From positions 45,095,551-45,159,550 of the forward strand of contig OZ022260.1 in assembly GCA_963978905.1 (NCBI GenBank): 64,000 nt of DNA, read 5' to 3'. The notes under the pieces are model-generated. The model saw only the letters and a list, made by a program, of their open reading frames with translations. It did no database searches and had not been told where the DNA came from. Made by a program: the position numbers and the translations under genes. This document shows, in pieces, positions 11,473 through 29,447 of the stretch (position 1 is the stretch's first letter; every line of letters begins with the position of its first letter). This DNA is from Trichostrongylus colubriformis (taxonomy: Eukaryota; Nematoda; Chromadorea; Rhabditida; Trichostrongylidae).

Positions 11473-12006
11473 AGGTGTTATCAATGGTGCACTTCATTTG
11501 TAGTGAGGGAAATGTGTGTCGTGATAATAGCTGTGTTCGGTGATCTCTTCAGGTCGAGAAAAAGCATTTTTCCAAAGGGAATTCTAACTATGTTCATCTC
11601 TTTTTTGCAATTCCCTTATGGACTGACTCAAATGTGATCGCAATGAAGGAGAGGGGACACCTCATGAACAGTTGCACTCCTAAGCATTTCTGATGGTACC
11701 CTGGGCGGTCAATCTGCACACGCACTCATAAAGAAGAGATTCCTTCAACTTTTCAGGGTGACCAAGGAAGGCTCTCAGGTTACGGGGCCCTTCGAGGTGA
11801 GCTGTATATTGCCCGATGCTTTCTCGAACAGTGATCTCAAATCTGTCCTTCGAATCTGCTAAACGATTGTGAGAGCGGAGTTACAGAGGTCTGTGATCAA
11901 CGGCGCAACTTGCTTTATATGCCTTACACCAGTTGCAAAAAATGCATGCTCGTCTTGCTTTTTTTCACAGTACCTTCAAGACGCTTTCAAATTGCTTCTA
12001 CGCCTT

Positions 12007-12246
12007 TATAGAGGGGGTGGGACTACTTTCTCCGGAAAATCGCTTCGCGGCGCCATCAGTACGACTTGCGAATCGACTGCCCTTAGGAGCCCGGCAGAGC
12101 GTGGCTGCGTCACCTTCTGCGCTTTAACCCATGCCACACTGTCTCGCTTGAAGGCTGCCATGCCCTGCCACTGGCACTCGCACTTGCCACGCCCACGCCG
12201 CGGGCGGCTTCGCCATTTTCCGGAGAAAGTAGCCTCACCGTTATAC
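12007..12246. mobile_element. MITE family C, copy 1
   Basis: Inverted ends share CTACTTTCTCCGGAAAAT (left near 12,023; right near 12,215-12,232 in reverse) and extend outward to TATA-containing tips. The GC-rich interior contains a stretch (GGCGCCATCAGTACGACTTG and the following GCCCGGCAGAGCGTGGCTGC) found again, inverted, in copy 2 at 14,265-14,549. Non-coding. Confidence 0.7.
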
Positions 12247-12949
12247 AGGTGATATTTACTCTCATTAGTACGGTACAGTTACTGAAAGATGTCATCTTAG
12301 CTTCTGACGGCCCTGACCTTTGGGGCCAGGATACCGATCAATTCCACAACCACTTTTGCTTATAGGACGTGCGAATGTAAAATTATGAAGCTTTTTGTGT
12401 CGATTTAAGGCTGCAGTTGGAGAGCGTCACTCACTGTATACAAATACCACATTCTCTACCCTCGCCACAGGACCAGTCTTAAGGAGGGTGCGTAATCAAT
12501 TTCAAAAATTTGCTTCCAGAGAGTGCCTCGCTCGCCGAGAGCATCGTTTCGCATGAAAAGGTTCAGAGTACGGATATAGCATTGTTTTGCATGAAAAGGG
12601 GGACGTTAAAAATTTCATGCTCAGAATTAGGAATTCAAGTAAAGCTTTCAACTACACTCGAGGACATATTAAATGACGTGGTGATGGAATATGTTAGTGG
12701 GCCTGTGCCTGCGATACGAATGACGAATGCGATATTTGTATTATGCCAGTGACGAAACCCAAATGCCACTTTTCAGTCAAATTGTTATGATAGATGATAG
12801 TTAACCTTTTCTTCATTATCAAGTCGACGGTGAGTGGCTGTGGGTCGAAGGCCGAGAATATTTTCTCGGGTTCCAATCATTTTTCATCGACCTGTCATAA
12901 GAGCTCACAAAAAGCCTCATAATTTCGTATTTGCATGTCCTATGACCGA

Positions 12950-13240
12950 TCGGTGAAATGGATCGATTGGTATCTCAGCCCTCAAAGTCAGACCGATTGT
13001 CGAATTTTCGCGCGGCCGTCTGCGGCGAGCAACGCGGCGAGTGCGAATCGTCTGCAGCTTTACCTATTGAAACAACAACAACTAGGCGAACTTCCGAAGC
13101 TTCCAAACTACAGTCTTCGAAGATCCTCCACGGTACCAGCCCATTGCGTCTTGAGGGAATTCCAAACGACTCGCACGGCGCCGCGAGTGCGACACCGCGA
13201 GGCGAAAATTCGACCAATCAGCACTCACCTGGCACCTTAC
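12950..13240. repeat. Foldback repeat, family E (inverted pair)
   Basis: The right half (13,133-13,240) contains TTCCAAACGACTCGCAC followed by GCGAAAATTCGACCAATC; the left half (about 12,970-13,040) contains a related GTCGAATTTTCGCGC block in reverse. Single-arm copies of the same family lie at 41,080-41,200 and 42,452-42,560. Short open frames here are artefacts of the repeat. Confidence 0.55.
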
Positions 13241-13862
13241 AGTGTCTGTAACGCGCTAGTGAGGGCCCTGATCACCGCTATTGGGACGTAGTAGCAAGAA
13301 GTAAGCGTTAAGAAGGTACTCCAACAGAGAACAAAACAAGCGCATGCATCAAGGAATCGAAACTTGGTCCTAAGACTTCAAGCCCCAATAGCAAGCCGAT
13401 GCCCCATTGGAGTACTGTATCCCATACTTAGGGTCTTATGACGACCCCGCAGCACGGCATGTCGTCGTGCGCTCCTGCGATCTGCGGCCGGGGGATTCTC
13501 CGGGGAGGGGCGGGAAAACGATTGCTGCAGGCTGAACTGGTCTCTGACCTGTCTGCGGTCCACCCCGGCTAGTGACGCAGAGGGACGCGAGAGAGTATGG
13601 GGATTTTTGTGTTCCTATTCCTCGGATTTTTTCGCAGTTTTATGTCGTTCCTTCTCTACTCTTACATTGCTAGCACCTATATTTCCATAATCCCTCAGTT
13701 TGCCACATTTATCCCTCCCGGTGTCTTTAACTCAACCAGCTTTGCTGGGTGTTCATCTCGAATCGTTATCAGTACAGTTCGAGTCTACTTTGCATGACTA
13801 CATACATTATCAACTTATGTATGACGGCATTTGTGCCAGCAAATAAATAGATAAATAATCTT

Positions 13863-21406
<7,544 letters not shown>

Positions 21407-21584
21407 TGTCGCGATCAATCGCGACTTCGTAGGCATTGTTTATGCATTCTAAAGATTTCTGATGTGATGGAAGATTTTGTTGTAATGTTTATAGGGTATA
21501 TAAGGCTCTGGAATGCCACCAGAGCGCTTTTTGCTCTGTTGAATAGTGGTGAGGGGGAAATAAAAGATTTGAACCACCGTGTCA
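21407..21584 (+). repeat. 5' LTR of the BEL/Pao element
   Basis: 178 bp beginning TGTCGCGATC and ending CCACCGTGTCA. It includes a TATATAA box at 21,497-21,503 and an AATAAA at 21,559-21,564, so it can carry promoter and polyadenylation functions. It begins with a small palindrome (TCGCGATCAATCGCGA). Confidence 0.95.
21497..21503 (+). promoter_or_regulatory. LTR TATA box
   Basis: TATATAA within GGGTATATAAGGC in the 5' LTR, about 60 bp before the AATAAA. The identical box is at 29,360-29,366 in the 3' LTR. Confidence 0.7.
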
Positions 21585-21587
21585 GTT

Positions 21588-21597
21588 TGGTGCATCG
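21588..21597 (+). promoter_or_regulatory. Primer-binding site, probably tRNA-Gly
   Basis: TGGTGCATCG starts 3 nt after the LTR. It begins with TGG, complementary to a CCA tail, and matches the 3' end expected for a nematode tRNA-Gly (GCC) whose acceptor ends CGATGCA. Complementarity appears to stop after about 10 nt. Confidence 0.6.
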
Positions 21598-21698
21598 TGC
21601 CAAACTATTGTATGAGTTCCTAAGAAAATCTGGTTCTTGAACCAGTGGTCAGAAAAACTGATCAAAGTGGCCCGCAGAGGTCCCCATCGAAACGAAGG

Positions 21699-24600
21699 AT
21701 GGAATCTATCATATACGGTAAACCTATCTTGCATGGCGTTCTTACTCTCAAATCGCTCATAGCGAATTTTAAAGAGTACACGAAACTCCCAGAACTATCA
21801 GAAGATGACGAAGAGCAGTACGAACAAACATTGCAGGCCATAGACCTCATTAAGGGCAGTATCTCGCAGATAAACTCGGCTAAGAATGATTTGCAGTCGC
21901 TAGTCGAAAAGATGAAAAGTGACTACGACACCATAAAAAACAAGGAAGACAAGAAGAACATTCTACAGGAACTGGAAAAAATTGAAGAAGAGGCTAAATA
22001 TACTGCCGTCTTAAATGAAGCAACGGAAATGAGTCTAATGCTGAATACCCGACTGACTGAAGCCTGCAGTAATGAACGAAGACTTCTTCGAAAACTAGGG
22101 AAATACGTCAGATCTCAAAGCGTTCAGGAGAACAGTCTCGTTCATCCGCTAACGTTCGAGAACACTACAGTCGAACCTGCTTCGCCGGAGCCGGATAGCT
22201 TGTCCGGTAGGATTCCACCGCCAAGGATAAATCTTCCGAAGTTTTATGGGAATGAACAAGAATTCCCTGAGTTCTGGGCGGCATACGAAACATTAGTTCA
22301 CAACAATAGGTCGTTAACAATAATCGAGAAAATGCTACTTCTCAAAGAGAGTCTGCGAGGCAAATCCGATAGGGCGATCAAGGGAATACAACTCTTACCC
22401 CAAAACTATCAATGGATGATAGAAACGCTCACCAAAAAGTATGGCAACAAGCCAGCTAATCGCTCCCGTATAGTCCAACGGCTCCGGGATCTCCCTACAG
22501 CAGACAGAAGGGCTGAAAGCAATGAACGAACATACGACAAGATATGTGTACTGTTGAATCATATGCTATCCGCGGGACAAGACATTCGGGCAACAAAGGA
22601 TGCTATGTGGAGCGAAGCCATCCTCAGTAAATTTCACAGAGATATAGTTGAACCGGTGCTTGTCAAAATGCGGGAAAAAGACGATACTACCGTTGAGAAT
22701 ATCATGCAAATGATAGAAGGAGAAATAGCGGCGAAATCATATATTCAATCAAGAACGCAGCTGAGTGAGCCCAATAAGAGAGCACAAGAGACTCGATATT
22801 CGCGGCTTCAAAAATGTGCGATCTGTGACAAAGAAAACCACTTCGCTTGGCAATGCACGACGCCCCTCACCGTTGCAGAAAAAAGGAAGATAGTTCTTCG
22901 TAAGCGCCTTTGTTGGAAATGTTATTCTGACCAACATGCAAGCAAGGACTGCACTAGGCAAAACTGCACACTGTGCGGTAAGCTACACCACAACAGGCTC
23001 TGCTTTTCTAACGAAAACGCAAGTACGAGTCAGTTTTACGCACGCCAAAGCAGCATTGGTAGTGGCTGCAGCTCAAACGGGAACGATGAACTGAGGTCGA
23101 GCGAACATCAACAAACGCAACAGCGAAGCAGCAACAGCCGCACAAAGAACCACGGGACAAATGAGTCACATAAACAGAGACCGCCTTGGCGGAGGAATCA
23201 AAACATGAACCTCCACATTGAAGGGAATCAAATCGAAGAACAATCACAGGAGAGTGACGTCATAGGTAGTGAGGTTCGAAGCACAGTAAATCATACGGCG
23301 ATTAAAAATCCGGAGGAACATAGTCGATACCAGATCATTCTAATGACTGCCGAAGGAAACGTATGGAATTACAATACGGAGAGGTTCGAGAAAGCTGTGT
23401 TTCTTTTTGACACTGGGGCGCAGAAAACTATCATTGAGCAAGAATTTGCGTTCAAGCTAGGGCTTCCAAGGCTGAAGACGGAAACGTGCGTCATGTCAGG
23501 AATCGGCGGCAACACTGAAATGTTTGAAAGCAATATTGTAAGTCTCAGAGTTGGTACTGCGTATGGAAAAGACCTGGACCTTTTGATACAAACAAAACCT
23601 ATTCTGACAAAAGGGTTCCCCTCAGTGAGGCTTAGCCCAACAGATCAGGCATTCCTACAAGAACGCAGTATCCTCGTTTGCAATCCAAGCGTTCGTGGCG
23701 AGAATCAACTGCCTCAAATTTTGGTTGGCCTCGACCACTACTACGACTTCGTTCTTGAAAAAGGAGAAATCCTTCAAATTCCTTCCGGACTTCGGTTAGC
23801 AGGCACTATCTTCGGTCCGACCTTGTATGGTCGTGGAATCATGAAAAATGATGAAACTAACACTAGCACACCGGCGATCACACACTGCATCACCGCAATC
23901 CTTTCGGACGAGCCGGAAAACGAAATGCTAACGAAACTTTTCGAACTGGAAGGACTTGGAATAGGGGCTGAAAATAACGGAGAAAACCACGACTTGCTCT
24001 CATATCTCAAAAGGTATTCGAAACAGATCTCGTTTGAAGGAGGTTTTGTCACGGCCCCTTTCCCATTGAAGAGCAACGTGAACGATTTGGCGGATAACTA
24101 CTCATCAGCCATCAAAAGATTGGCAAGTCTATATCACCAACTCGAGAATAACCCCGAGCAAAAGGACTGGTATATCAGAATCTTTCGGCAATACGAAGCG
24201 GACGACATCATTGAGAAAGCTCATGAAAGAAGCCCGAATTCTGTCGGATTATATTACATGCCCCATTCGGGGGTGTGGCGTCCCCACAAATCGAAGCCCC
24301 TGCGAATTGTTTTTGATGCATCATCAAATCGTAAGGGTGAGCTATCATTGAATGACGTTACTCACAAAGGTGAATCTCTTGTCAGAAAGATCCATGATAT
24401 ACTGGTTGCCAGCCGAGCCAGTGAGATTATCTTAACCTGTGATATCGAGGCCGCATTTACCCAAATAAGACTCCACGAGACGCACAAAGACTTATGCCGC
24501 TTCCTTTGGCTTAAGAACCCAAACAAACCACCTTCCCGAGAGAACATCGTAGAATACCGTTTTAAGAGAATCCCTTTCGGTGTAAAGCCTTCTCCCAGTA

Positions 24601-27600
24601 TCTTAAATATGTCGCTTCTCGCCTTTCTAAAGTCAAAAAACTCTTCCCTTTCTCAAGAAATCCTCGATAACTTGTACGTAGACAACATTCTCCTCAGCGC
24701 ATCAACTCCAGCGGAGGCAATCACTAAATACAAAAAAAGTAAAGCTCTCCTATCAGAAATAGGAATGAATCTCAGGGAGTATTCGGCTAACCATGCAGAA
24801 GTGAATGAAGCTATTCCGTGCGCCGATCGCGCCCCACAAGGAATGTCCACCATACTTGGTGTGAGATATAACAAGGACTCGGATCAGTTCTGTATATGCC
24901 TCAAGTTTGCAAAGAAAGACAAGCTAACAAAAAGAGACGTCGTTAGCCAGCTCAATTCCATATATGACCCCATTGGAATAGTCGGTCCAATCACAGTAAG
25001 ACTAAAACAGCTCATGAGAGAAATTTACGAAAGTGGCGTAGGGTGGAAAGAACCGATACCTGAAAGGCTTGCGAGCAAATGGAATGCAACATGTAAAGAC
25101 TACGAAAACGTTTCGGTGGCCTTACCACGTTACATCGGAATGCTAGGCACTCCTTTGACCAATGTGACACTCTGGGTCTTTGCTGACGCAAGCGAAAAGG
25201 CCTTAGCAACCTGTGCTTACCTGCGCCACGAAGAAACGAATACGGTATCAACGTTGATAAGCGGGAAAACGCGGCTCGCCCCCAAAAAAACGAAGCAAAC
25301 TATACCAAAGCTGGAAATTGTAGCTATCCTAATGGCTATTCGGCTCGCAAAAAGCATTGTCTCAGCCATCAGGGTGAAGCTCAATGAAGTACAATTGCTT
25401 AGTGATAGTGAAATAGCGCTGGCTTGGATTAGATCCATCAGAAAATTGCCGTTGTTCGTCGAAAACCAGAGAGACCGCATTCTCAAAATAAAAAGTACTC
25501 TTGAGTCTGAAAGTATATCAGTGAATTTCTTCCATGTTCGCACTGAAGACAATCCTGCTGATGCGGGGACAAGAGGGGTTGATGCCTCGGTTATCAATGA
25601 CCTACCATGGGTGCGTGGTCCGCAATGGCTCAGGGATGAAAAATTCCCTCCACGCTTAAAGAAGCTCGCTGATATTGGTGAGAAAAACCTGGAGCAGTAT
25701 GTTGAAATACCTGAAGGTCACGCGATAAACGTGCAAGTAGCATGTACACATGATACCAGTGAAACTAGTTTAATAGCTCTTGAACGATTCTCACGCCTAG
25801 ACACGGCATTACGAACTGCAGCTCGTGTAGGTAAAGTGATCCACGCATGGGTTAACAAAGTGAATCGCAGGAGAAACAGCCAGAGCAAATTGTGCTTGCA
25901 GAATCTTCAGCAATTCGATGACGGCTACGAGATCACGGCAAAAGATGTGAAACTGAGTGAGACTCTCCTACTACAGGAAGCACATTCTGCCATTTCGCTG
26001 AACACTCTGCAAAGGAGGTTTCCACAGAAGAAGATATTCCGCGACGAAAATGGGATTATCAGAAATGCATCTCGCATTCAAAATGCACCCGTTTCGTACG
26101 ACGTAAAAAATCCGATATATTTGGAGAGGGACTCCGAGATCACAAGACTCATTGTAACTGATATCCACATCAAGAATGGCCACTCCGGAAAAGACCATAC
26201 TCTATGCCTTGCGAGGCAACGCTTTTGGATACCGCGACCATGTGGAGTATTCAAGAAATACTTGAAAAATTGCGTTGTGTGCAGAAAGGCTCATGGTCTT
26301 CCATTTGGAGCACCAGAAATGCCTCCGTTACCTAAGGACAGGACAGTTCTAACGAAGCCCTTCCAAACAGTGGGATGTGATTTCTTGGGACCCTTTCAGT
26401 CCAGTGAAAACAAAAAATACTACGTCTCGCTCTACACGTGTTTGACGACCAGAGCGGTGCACCTCGAAGTGGTGGAAGACATGTCCACAGGAGCGTTCTT
26501 GAACTCTTTTATGAGATTTATCTCCAGACGAGGAGTCCCAACCATTATTCGCACAGACTGTGGCTCGAATTTCAAACTAGGCCAACAGATCATTGAAAGG
26601 ATTTGTACACCAAACGAGCGTACTGGCGACTCCGTAATGTCCTACAGCAGCAATCGTGGAATACAGTGGATCTTTAACCCACCAGGGGCTCCCTGGATGG
26701 GTGGAGCTTGGGAACGACTGGTAGGGACAGTAAAACGCGCTTTCACCAAATCTATCGGACGAAAAAAGCTGTCATACTCACAGCTCTACACAATCATGAC
26801 CCAAATTGAGGCCATAATCAACACCAGGCCCCTGACAGCTGCGAGCAATGACGAAGACGATATCCCACTGAGGCCTATTGATTTTATGCAAAGAAGCTTG
26901 AAATACAGTCTACCTGAAATAAACAAGGAGGAGCTTGAAGACCCTACATTTGACCCGAACCTCATTCAAACAGCTGCCCAAGCTAAACAAGCTATACAGC
27001 AGGCGGAATTAATCAGCTCAAGGTTTTGGGATCGATGGTATACAGAGTATCTAACAGCTCTCCGGGAAATGCAAACCGTAAACAGAAAGCAACCCCGACA
27101 CGGAAAACTGAGAGAACCGCGGGTCAATGAGATTGTCCTGGTAGAGCAAGAAAATCTGCCGAGAGGCACCTGGTGCGTTGGCAAAATAATCGACCTGGTA
27201 AGAGGTAACGATGATCATGTAAGGTCTGTCAAGCTGTTGATGCCCAACAAGCACGTGTGGCTACGAGCTGTCAATAAAATCTATCCGCTGGAAATTTCAG
27301 CAAAAAGCGTTGAGACTCCCGACGTTAGGCCAAAAGAAGATCAACCCTCACAAGAGGTCCATGAAAACGAAAGGTCTCACCCGCGATTGGCGAAACTAAA
27401 AGCGAAAAAGGCTATCACGGAAATGTCGAAAGATCCTGACGAATATCATGACCCTCAACGGTCTACGCGAAATTCACAAATGAATCTGTTTGCAATCATC
27501 ATGATCGTTGTTTCAATTTTGGGACCATCAGTGGAGGCCTCACCGAGAATCTCATGTAGTAACAGGGCTCTTCATGTCTCCCCACCGAACGGCACATTCC

Positions 27601-28064
27601 AACTTTGCGTGCGGTCCACATGCAGATACTTTGTGAATAGTTCTTCAAACCTCATATTTCAGCTCCCGCCAACGGCAAGGAATGGGGTGCTACCAGTGTC
27701 ATTGCGATACTTTTCTGGAGAAAATTATAAGCAGATACATGAAAACTGCATTCTACCCCAGGTATGTGACGTGTCACAAACCCTCATGTCGAGACATTTG
27801 CTTGGCAATCCTCACTGTTGGCCAACAGGAGCACTAATAACCATAGGAACATTCGCTTACCTGATTGTATCCGCGATCGCGCTACTTGCAAAATGCGTAC
27901 TGTCGCGCAAAGAGTCCACGCAGTCTGGCGTAGCGGATCCCTCTTCTATGATTCGCGATGACAACGAAAGTTCGAGCCCTGAGAATGCCATTCCTCGCGG
28001 CGCTGAATCGGTAAACATCCAGCTCCAATCGTTTCGGCCGCTTTTAAAGCTATCAGCAAGCTAA
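21699..28064 (+). CDS. BEL/Pao Gag-Pol polyprotein with C-terminal Env-like module
   Basis: 2,121 residues from the first ATG; the open frame extends 54 nt upstream without an ATG. In order: coiled-coil N-terminus (30-120); DUF1759-type Gag (about 170-350); three CCHC-like knuckles (373-437, CAICDKENHFAWQC first); aspartic protease (DTGA near 571); reverse transcriptase with YVDN at about 993-996; RNase H with FADAS near 1,161; HHCC integrase zinc finger (1,490-1,530); integrase core with Asp in GCDFLGP, Asp in RTDCGSN and Glu in GGAWERL (about 1,561, 1,620, 1,671); DUF5641-like tail (1,766-1,865). From about 1,928 follows a hydrophobic signal-like segment, a Cys-rich ectodomain of about 100 residues and a second transmembrane helix (2,043-2,066). 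All catalytic residues I can check are present. The Env-like part is much shorter than a full envelope and lacks any recognisable fusion domain. Confidence 0.95.
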   Translation: MESIIYGKPILHGVLTLKSLIANFKEYTKLPELSEDDEEQYEQTLQAIDLIKGSISQINSAKNDLQSLVEKMKSDYDTIKNKEDKKNILQELEKIEEEAKYTAVLNEATEMSLMLNTRLTEACSNERRLLRKLGKYVRSQSVQENSLVHPLTFENTTVEPASPEPDSLSGRIPPPRINLPKFYGNEQEFPEFWAAYETLVHNNRSLTIIEKMLLLKESLRGKSDRAIKGIQLLPQNYQWMIETLTKKYGNKPANRSRIVQRLRDLPTADRRAESNERTYDKICVLLNHMLSAGQDIRATKDAMWSEAILSKFHRDIVEPVLVKMREKDDTTVENIMQMIEGEIAAKSYIQSRTQLSEPNKRAQETRYSRLQKCAICDKENHFAWQCTTPLTVAEKRKIVLRKRLCWKCYSDQHASKDCTRQNCTLCGKLHHNRLCFSNENASTSQFYARQSSIGSGCSSNGNDELRSSEHQQTQQRSSNSRTKNHGTNESHKQRPPWRRNQNMNLHIEGNQIEEQSQESDVIGSEVRSTVNHTAIKNPEEHSRYQIILMTAEGNVWNYNTERFEKAVFLFDTGAQKTIIEQEFAFKLGLPRLKTETCVMSGIGGNTEMFESNIVSLRVGTAYGKDLDLLIQTKPILTKGFPSVRLSPTDQAFLQERSILVCNPSVRGENQLPQILVGLDHYYDFVLEKGEILQIPSGLRLAGTIFGPTLYGRGIMKNDETNTSTPAITHCITAILSDEPENEMLTKLFELEGLGIGAENNGENHDLLSYLKRYSKQISFEGGFVTAPFPLKSNVNDLADNYSSAIKRLASLYHQLENNPEQKDWYIRIFRQYEADDIIEKAHERSPNSVGLYYMPHSGVWRPHKSKPLRIVFDASSNRKGELSLNDVTHKGESLVRKIHDILVASRASEIILTCDIEAAFTQIRLHETHKDLCRFLWLKNPNKPPSRENIVEYRFKRIPFGVKPSPSILNMSLLAFLKSKNSSLSQEILDNLYVDNILLSASTPAEAITKYKKSKALLSEIGMNLREYSANHAEVNEAIPCADRAPQGMSTILGVRYNKDSDQFCICLKFAKKDKLTKRDVVSQLNSIYDPIGIVGPITVRLKQLMREIYESGVGWKEPIPERLASKWNATCKDYENVSVALPRYIGMLGTPLTNVTLWVFADASEKALATCAYLRHEETNTVSTLISGKTRLAPKKTKQTIPKLEIVAILMAIRLAKSIVSAIRVKLNEVQLLSDSEIALAWIRSIRKLPLFVENQRDRILKIKSTLESESISVNFFHVRTEDNPADAGTRGVDASVINDLPWVRGPQWLRDEKFPPRLKKLADIGEKNLEQYVEIPEGHAINVQVACTHDTSETSLIALERFSRLDTALRTAARVGKVIHAWVNKVNRRRNSQSKLCLQNLQQFDDGYEITAKDVKLSETLLLQEAHSAISLNTLQRRFPQKKIFRDENGIIRNASRIQNAPVSYDVKNPIYLERDSEITRLIVTDIHIKNGHSGKDHTLCLARQRFWIPRPCGVFKKYLKNCVVCRKAHGLPFGAPEMPPLPKDRTVLTKPFQTVGCDFLGPFQSSENKKYYVSLYTCLTTRAVHLEVVEDMSTGAFLNSFMRFISRRGVPTIIRTDCGSNFKLGQQIIERICTPNERTGDSVMSYSSNRGIQWIFNPPGAPWMGGAWERLVGTVKRAFTKSIGRKKLSYSQLYTIMTQIEAIINTRPLTAASNDEDDIPLRPIDFMQRSLKYSLPEINKEELEDPTFDPNLIQTAAQAKQAIQQAELISSRFWDRWYTEYLTALREMQTVNRKQPRHGKLREPRVNEIVLVEQENLPRGTWCVGKIIDLVRGNDDHVRSVKLLMPNKHVWLRAVNKIYPLEISAKSVETPDVRPKEDQPSQEVHENERSHPRLAKLKAKKAITEMSKDPDEYHDPQRSTRNSQMNLFAIIMIVVSILGPSVEASPRISCSNRALHVSPPNGTFQLCVRSTCRYFVNSSSNLIFQLPPTARNGVLPVSLRYFSGENYKQIHENCILPQVCDVSQTLMSRHLLGNPHCWPTGALITIGTFAYLIVSAIALLAKCVLSRKESTQSGVADPSSMIRDDNESSSPENAIPRGAESVNIQLQSFRPLLKLSAS

Positions 28065-28237
28065 CGATGAGCCGCATACGTGCAACCCGTCGTGGCTCAA
28101 TGATAAGGAAATAGCATCCGTGCGAAAGGCGCGGAAAATTCCGTCCTAAATACCTCCGGTTAGAATAGATGTACAGTATCTAAGATCTCACAAGCTATGA
28201 TCCAGCATTACAGTAAATGCGACAACATTCGCTCGGC

Positions 28238-28290
28238 TATATTTAAGTAGCGAGAGAACCGCCGCTTCTCTTCTCCCTGCAGCTAAGATG
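28238..28290 (+). promoter_or_regulatory. Splice acceptor / TATA-like element before the second BEL ORF
   Basis: TTCTCTTCTCCCTGCAG ends at 28,282, a strong 3' splice-site context, with the ATG of the downstream ORF 5 nt later. TATATTTAA at 28,238-28,246 could alternatively be an internal core promoter. A candidate donor (GTATGAG at 21,610) lies in the 5' leader. This suggests a spliced subgenomic message for the second ORF (inference). Confidence 0.5.
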
Positions 28291-28728
28291 GACGAGGTCG
28301 ATGTCGCTATACACATCGAGCCTCTAGCGGATGCTATCAAAGACTTGAAGGAACAGCTCAACCTCTTCGTGATGTCGTTCAATGCCAAGATGGAAGCCAT
28401 GGGAGAGCTTGTCAGCCGACAATACACCGCTGTCAATCAAAAACTGGACCTGATCATGGAAAGGACTAAGCCCCATTCAAGTTGTGTCTTCTGTTCTGTC
28501 GAAGAAAACCGCGATAATCATCCGACAGGTCGGTGCTGTCGCTTCCCCGACGCAGTTTCTCGTGCAATTCAAGCCACCAACTTACGATTGTGCAATCGCT
28601 GCTTGCAGCCGAAACACACCGAAGATTGCGGCATCCTGTGCACATTCTGTGGGAAAGAGCACAACGTGCTCATTTGTCCAGGCAAAGCTTCCCTTGGAAC
28701 GTCTTCATTCAAAAGAAGAAAGTTCTAA
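28288..28728 (+). CDS. Accessory coiled-coil/zinc-knuckle protein of the BEL element
   Basis: 146 residues between the polyprotein stop and the 3' LTR. Residues about 10-60 form a heptad-like helical stretch (LADAIKDLKEQLNLF). The C-terminal half has three Cys/His clusters: CVFC-x8-H-x4-C, LCNRCLQPKHTEDC and CTFCGKEHNVLIC, ending in a basic KRRKF tail. The layout resembles a miniature nucleocapsid. It has an in-frame ATG, a splice-acceptor-like site just upstream and no stops, so it is probably expressed. The function is not known to me; RNA binding or packaging, or regulation of splicing or export, are guesses. Most BEL/Pao elements have a single ORF. Confidence 0.75.
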   Translation: MDEVDVAIHIEPLADAIKDLKEQLNLFVMSFNAKMEAMGELVSRQYTAVNQKLDLIMERTKPHSSCVFCSVEENRDNHPTGRCCRFPDAVSRAIQATNLRLCNRCLQPKHTEDCGILCTFCGKEHNVLICPGKASLGTSSFKRRKF

Positions 28729-29269
28729 GCTTTCGTTGCGGCGGGGAGCGTGCGCTACTCGTCCAGCGCACACTCTCCTCGCCGTCTGCTCTACAGTAAT
28801 CCCCCCCCGCCGTCCTGCTTCCCGATTCATTCCATCCGCAGCACCTCCTCATGCTACTGTATTCATTCGTCCGCGCCGTCTGTTCGCCGGTCGCCTCTTA
28901 TCGATCAGCCGTCGAAGGAGCAGCTCTGCCTCGCCCCGTATTCTCCTGAAATTCGGCTTACTCGCCCCTGTCTACTTCGTCAGCATTTTTTCTGTGCAAC
29001 TGCTACTCATATTGCTTCGGCTGTGATTTCTGTGGACGTCGCGGGACTGTGGTTGGAGGAAATCAGTTGATGTGAAGCTGCTCGATCGTGTGTTGCCGTC
29101 ACCCAAGCTGTTCGTTGGTCAACAATGCTTCTGGTAGATTCATTTGAGTTGTTTGATTGTGCCTTTCTCTTGGTTGATTCCTTAGCTTTGTGCCGATTTG
29201 TGTTACTTAATTTGCATTGATGCGTAACGATGATTGTGTTTGATCAACCTGTTGCCTCGGCGGGCGCAG
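28729..29269 (+). other. BEL 3' untranslated region
   Basis: Pyrimidine-rich, C/T-biased DNA between the accessory ORF and the 3' LTR. Open frames here lack domain signal. Presumed 3' UTR; no clear polypurine tract was found at its end. Confidence 0.6.
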
Positions 29270-29447
29270 TGTCGCGATCAATCGCGACTTCGTAGGCATT
29301 GTTTATGCATTCTAAAGATTTCTGATGTGATGGAAGATTTTGTTGTAATGTTTATAGGGTATATAAGGCTCTGGAATGCCACCAGAGCGCTTTTTGCTCT
29401 GTTGAATAGTGGTGAGGGGGAAATAAAAGATTTGAACCACCGTGTCA
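29270..29447 (+). repeat. 3' LTR of the BEL/Pao element
   Basis: Same length and sequence as the 5' LTR, followed directly by the ACATA target duplication and then kinase coding sequence (reverse strand). Read antisense from the kinase, the LTR adds about 45 codons before a stop at 29,312. Confidence 0.95.

Larger units (their letters stand above)
21407..29447 (+). mobile_element. Full-length BEL/Pao LTR retrotransposon (8,041 bp)
   Basis: Bounded by two 178-bp LTRs with no difference that I can see and by the 5-bp target duplication ACATA (21,402-21,406 and 29,448-29,452), the usual TSD length for BEL/Pao. A primer-binding site follows the 5' LTR, then one long uninterrupted Gag-Pol ORF ending in a short Env-like module, then a second small ORF. 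The element lies antisense inside a coding exon of the kinase gene. Identical LTRs and an intact ORF point to a recent insertion and possibly competence for mobility (inference). No obvious polypurine tract precedes the 3' LTR; the adjacent sequence is CGGCGGGCGCAG. Confidence 0.95.

Noticed and set aside
28484..29026. 180-residue frame overlapping the BEL accessory ORF
   Set aside because: No domain; overlaps the zinc-knuckle ORF in another frame and runs into pyrimidine-rich UTR.
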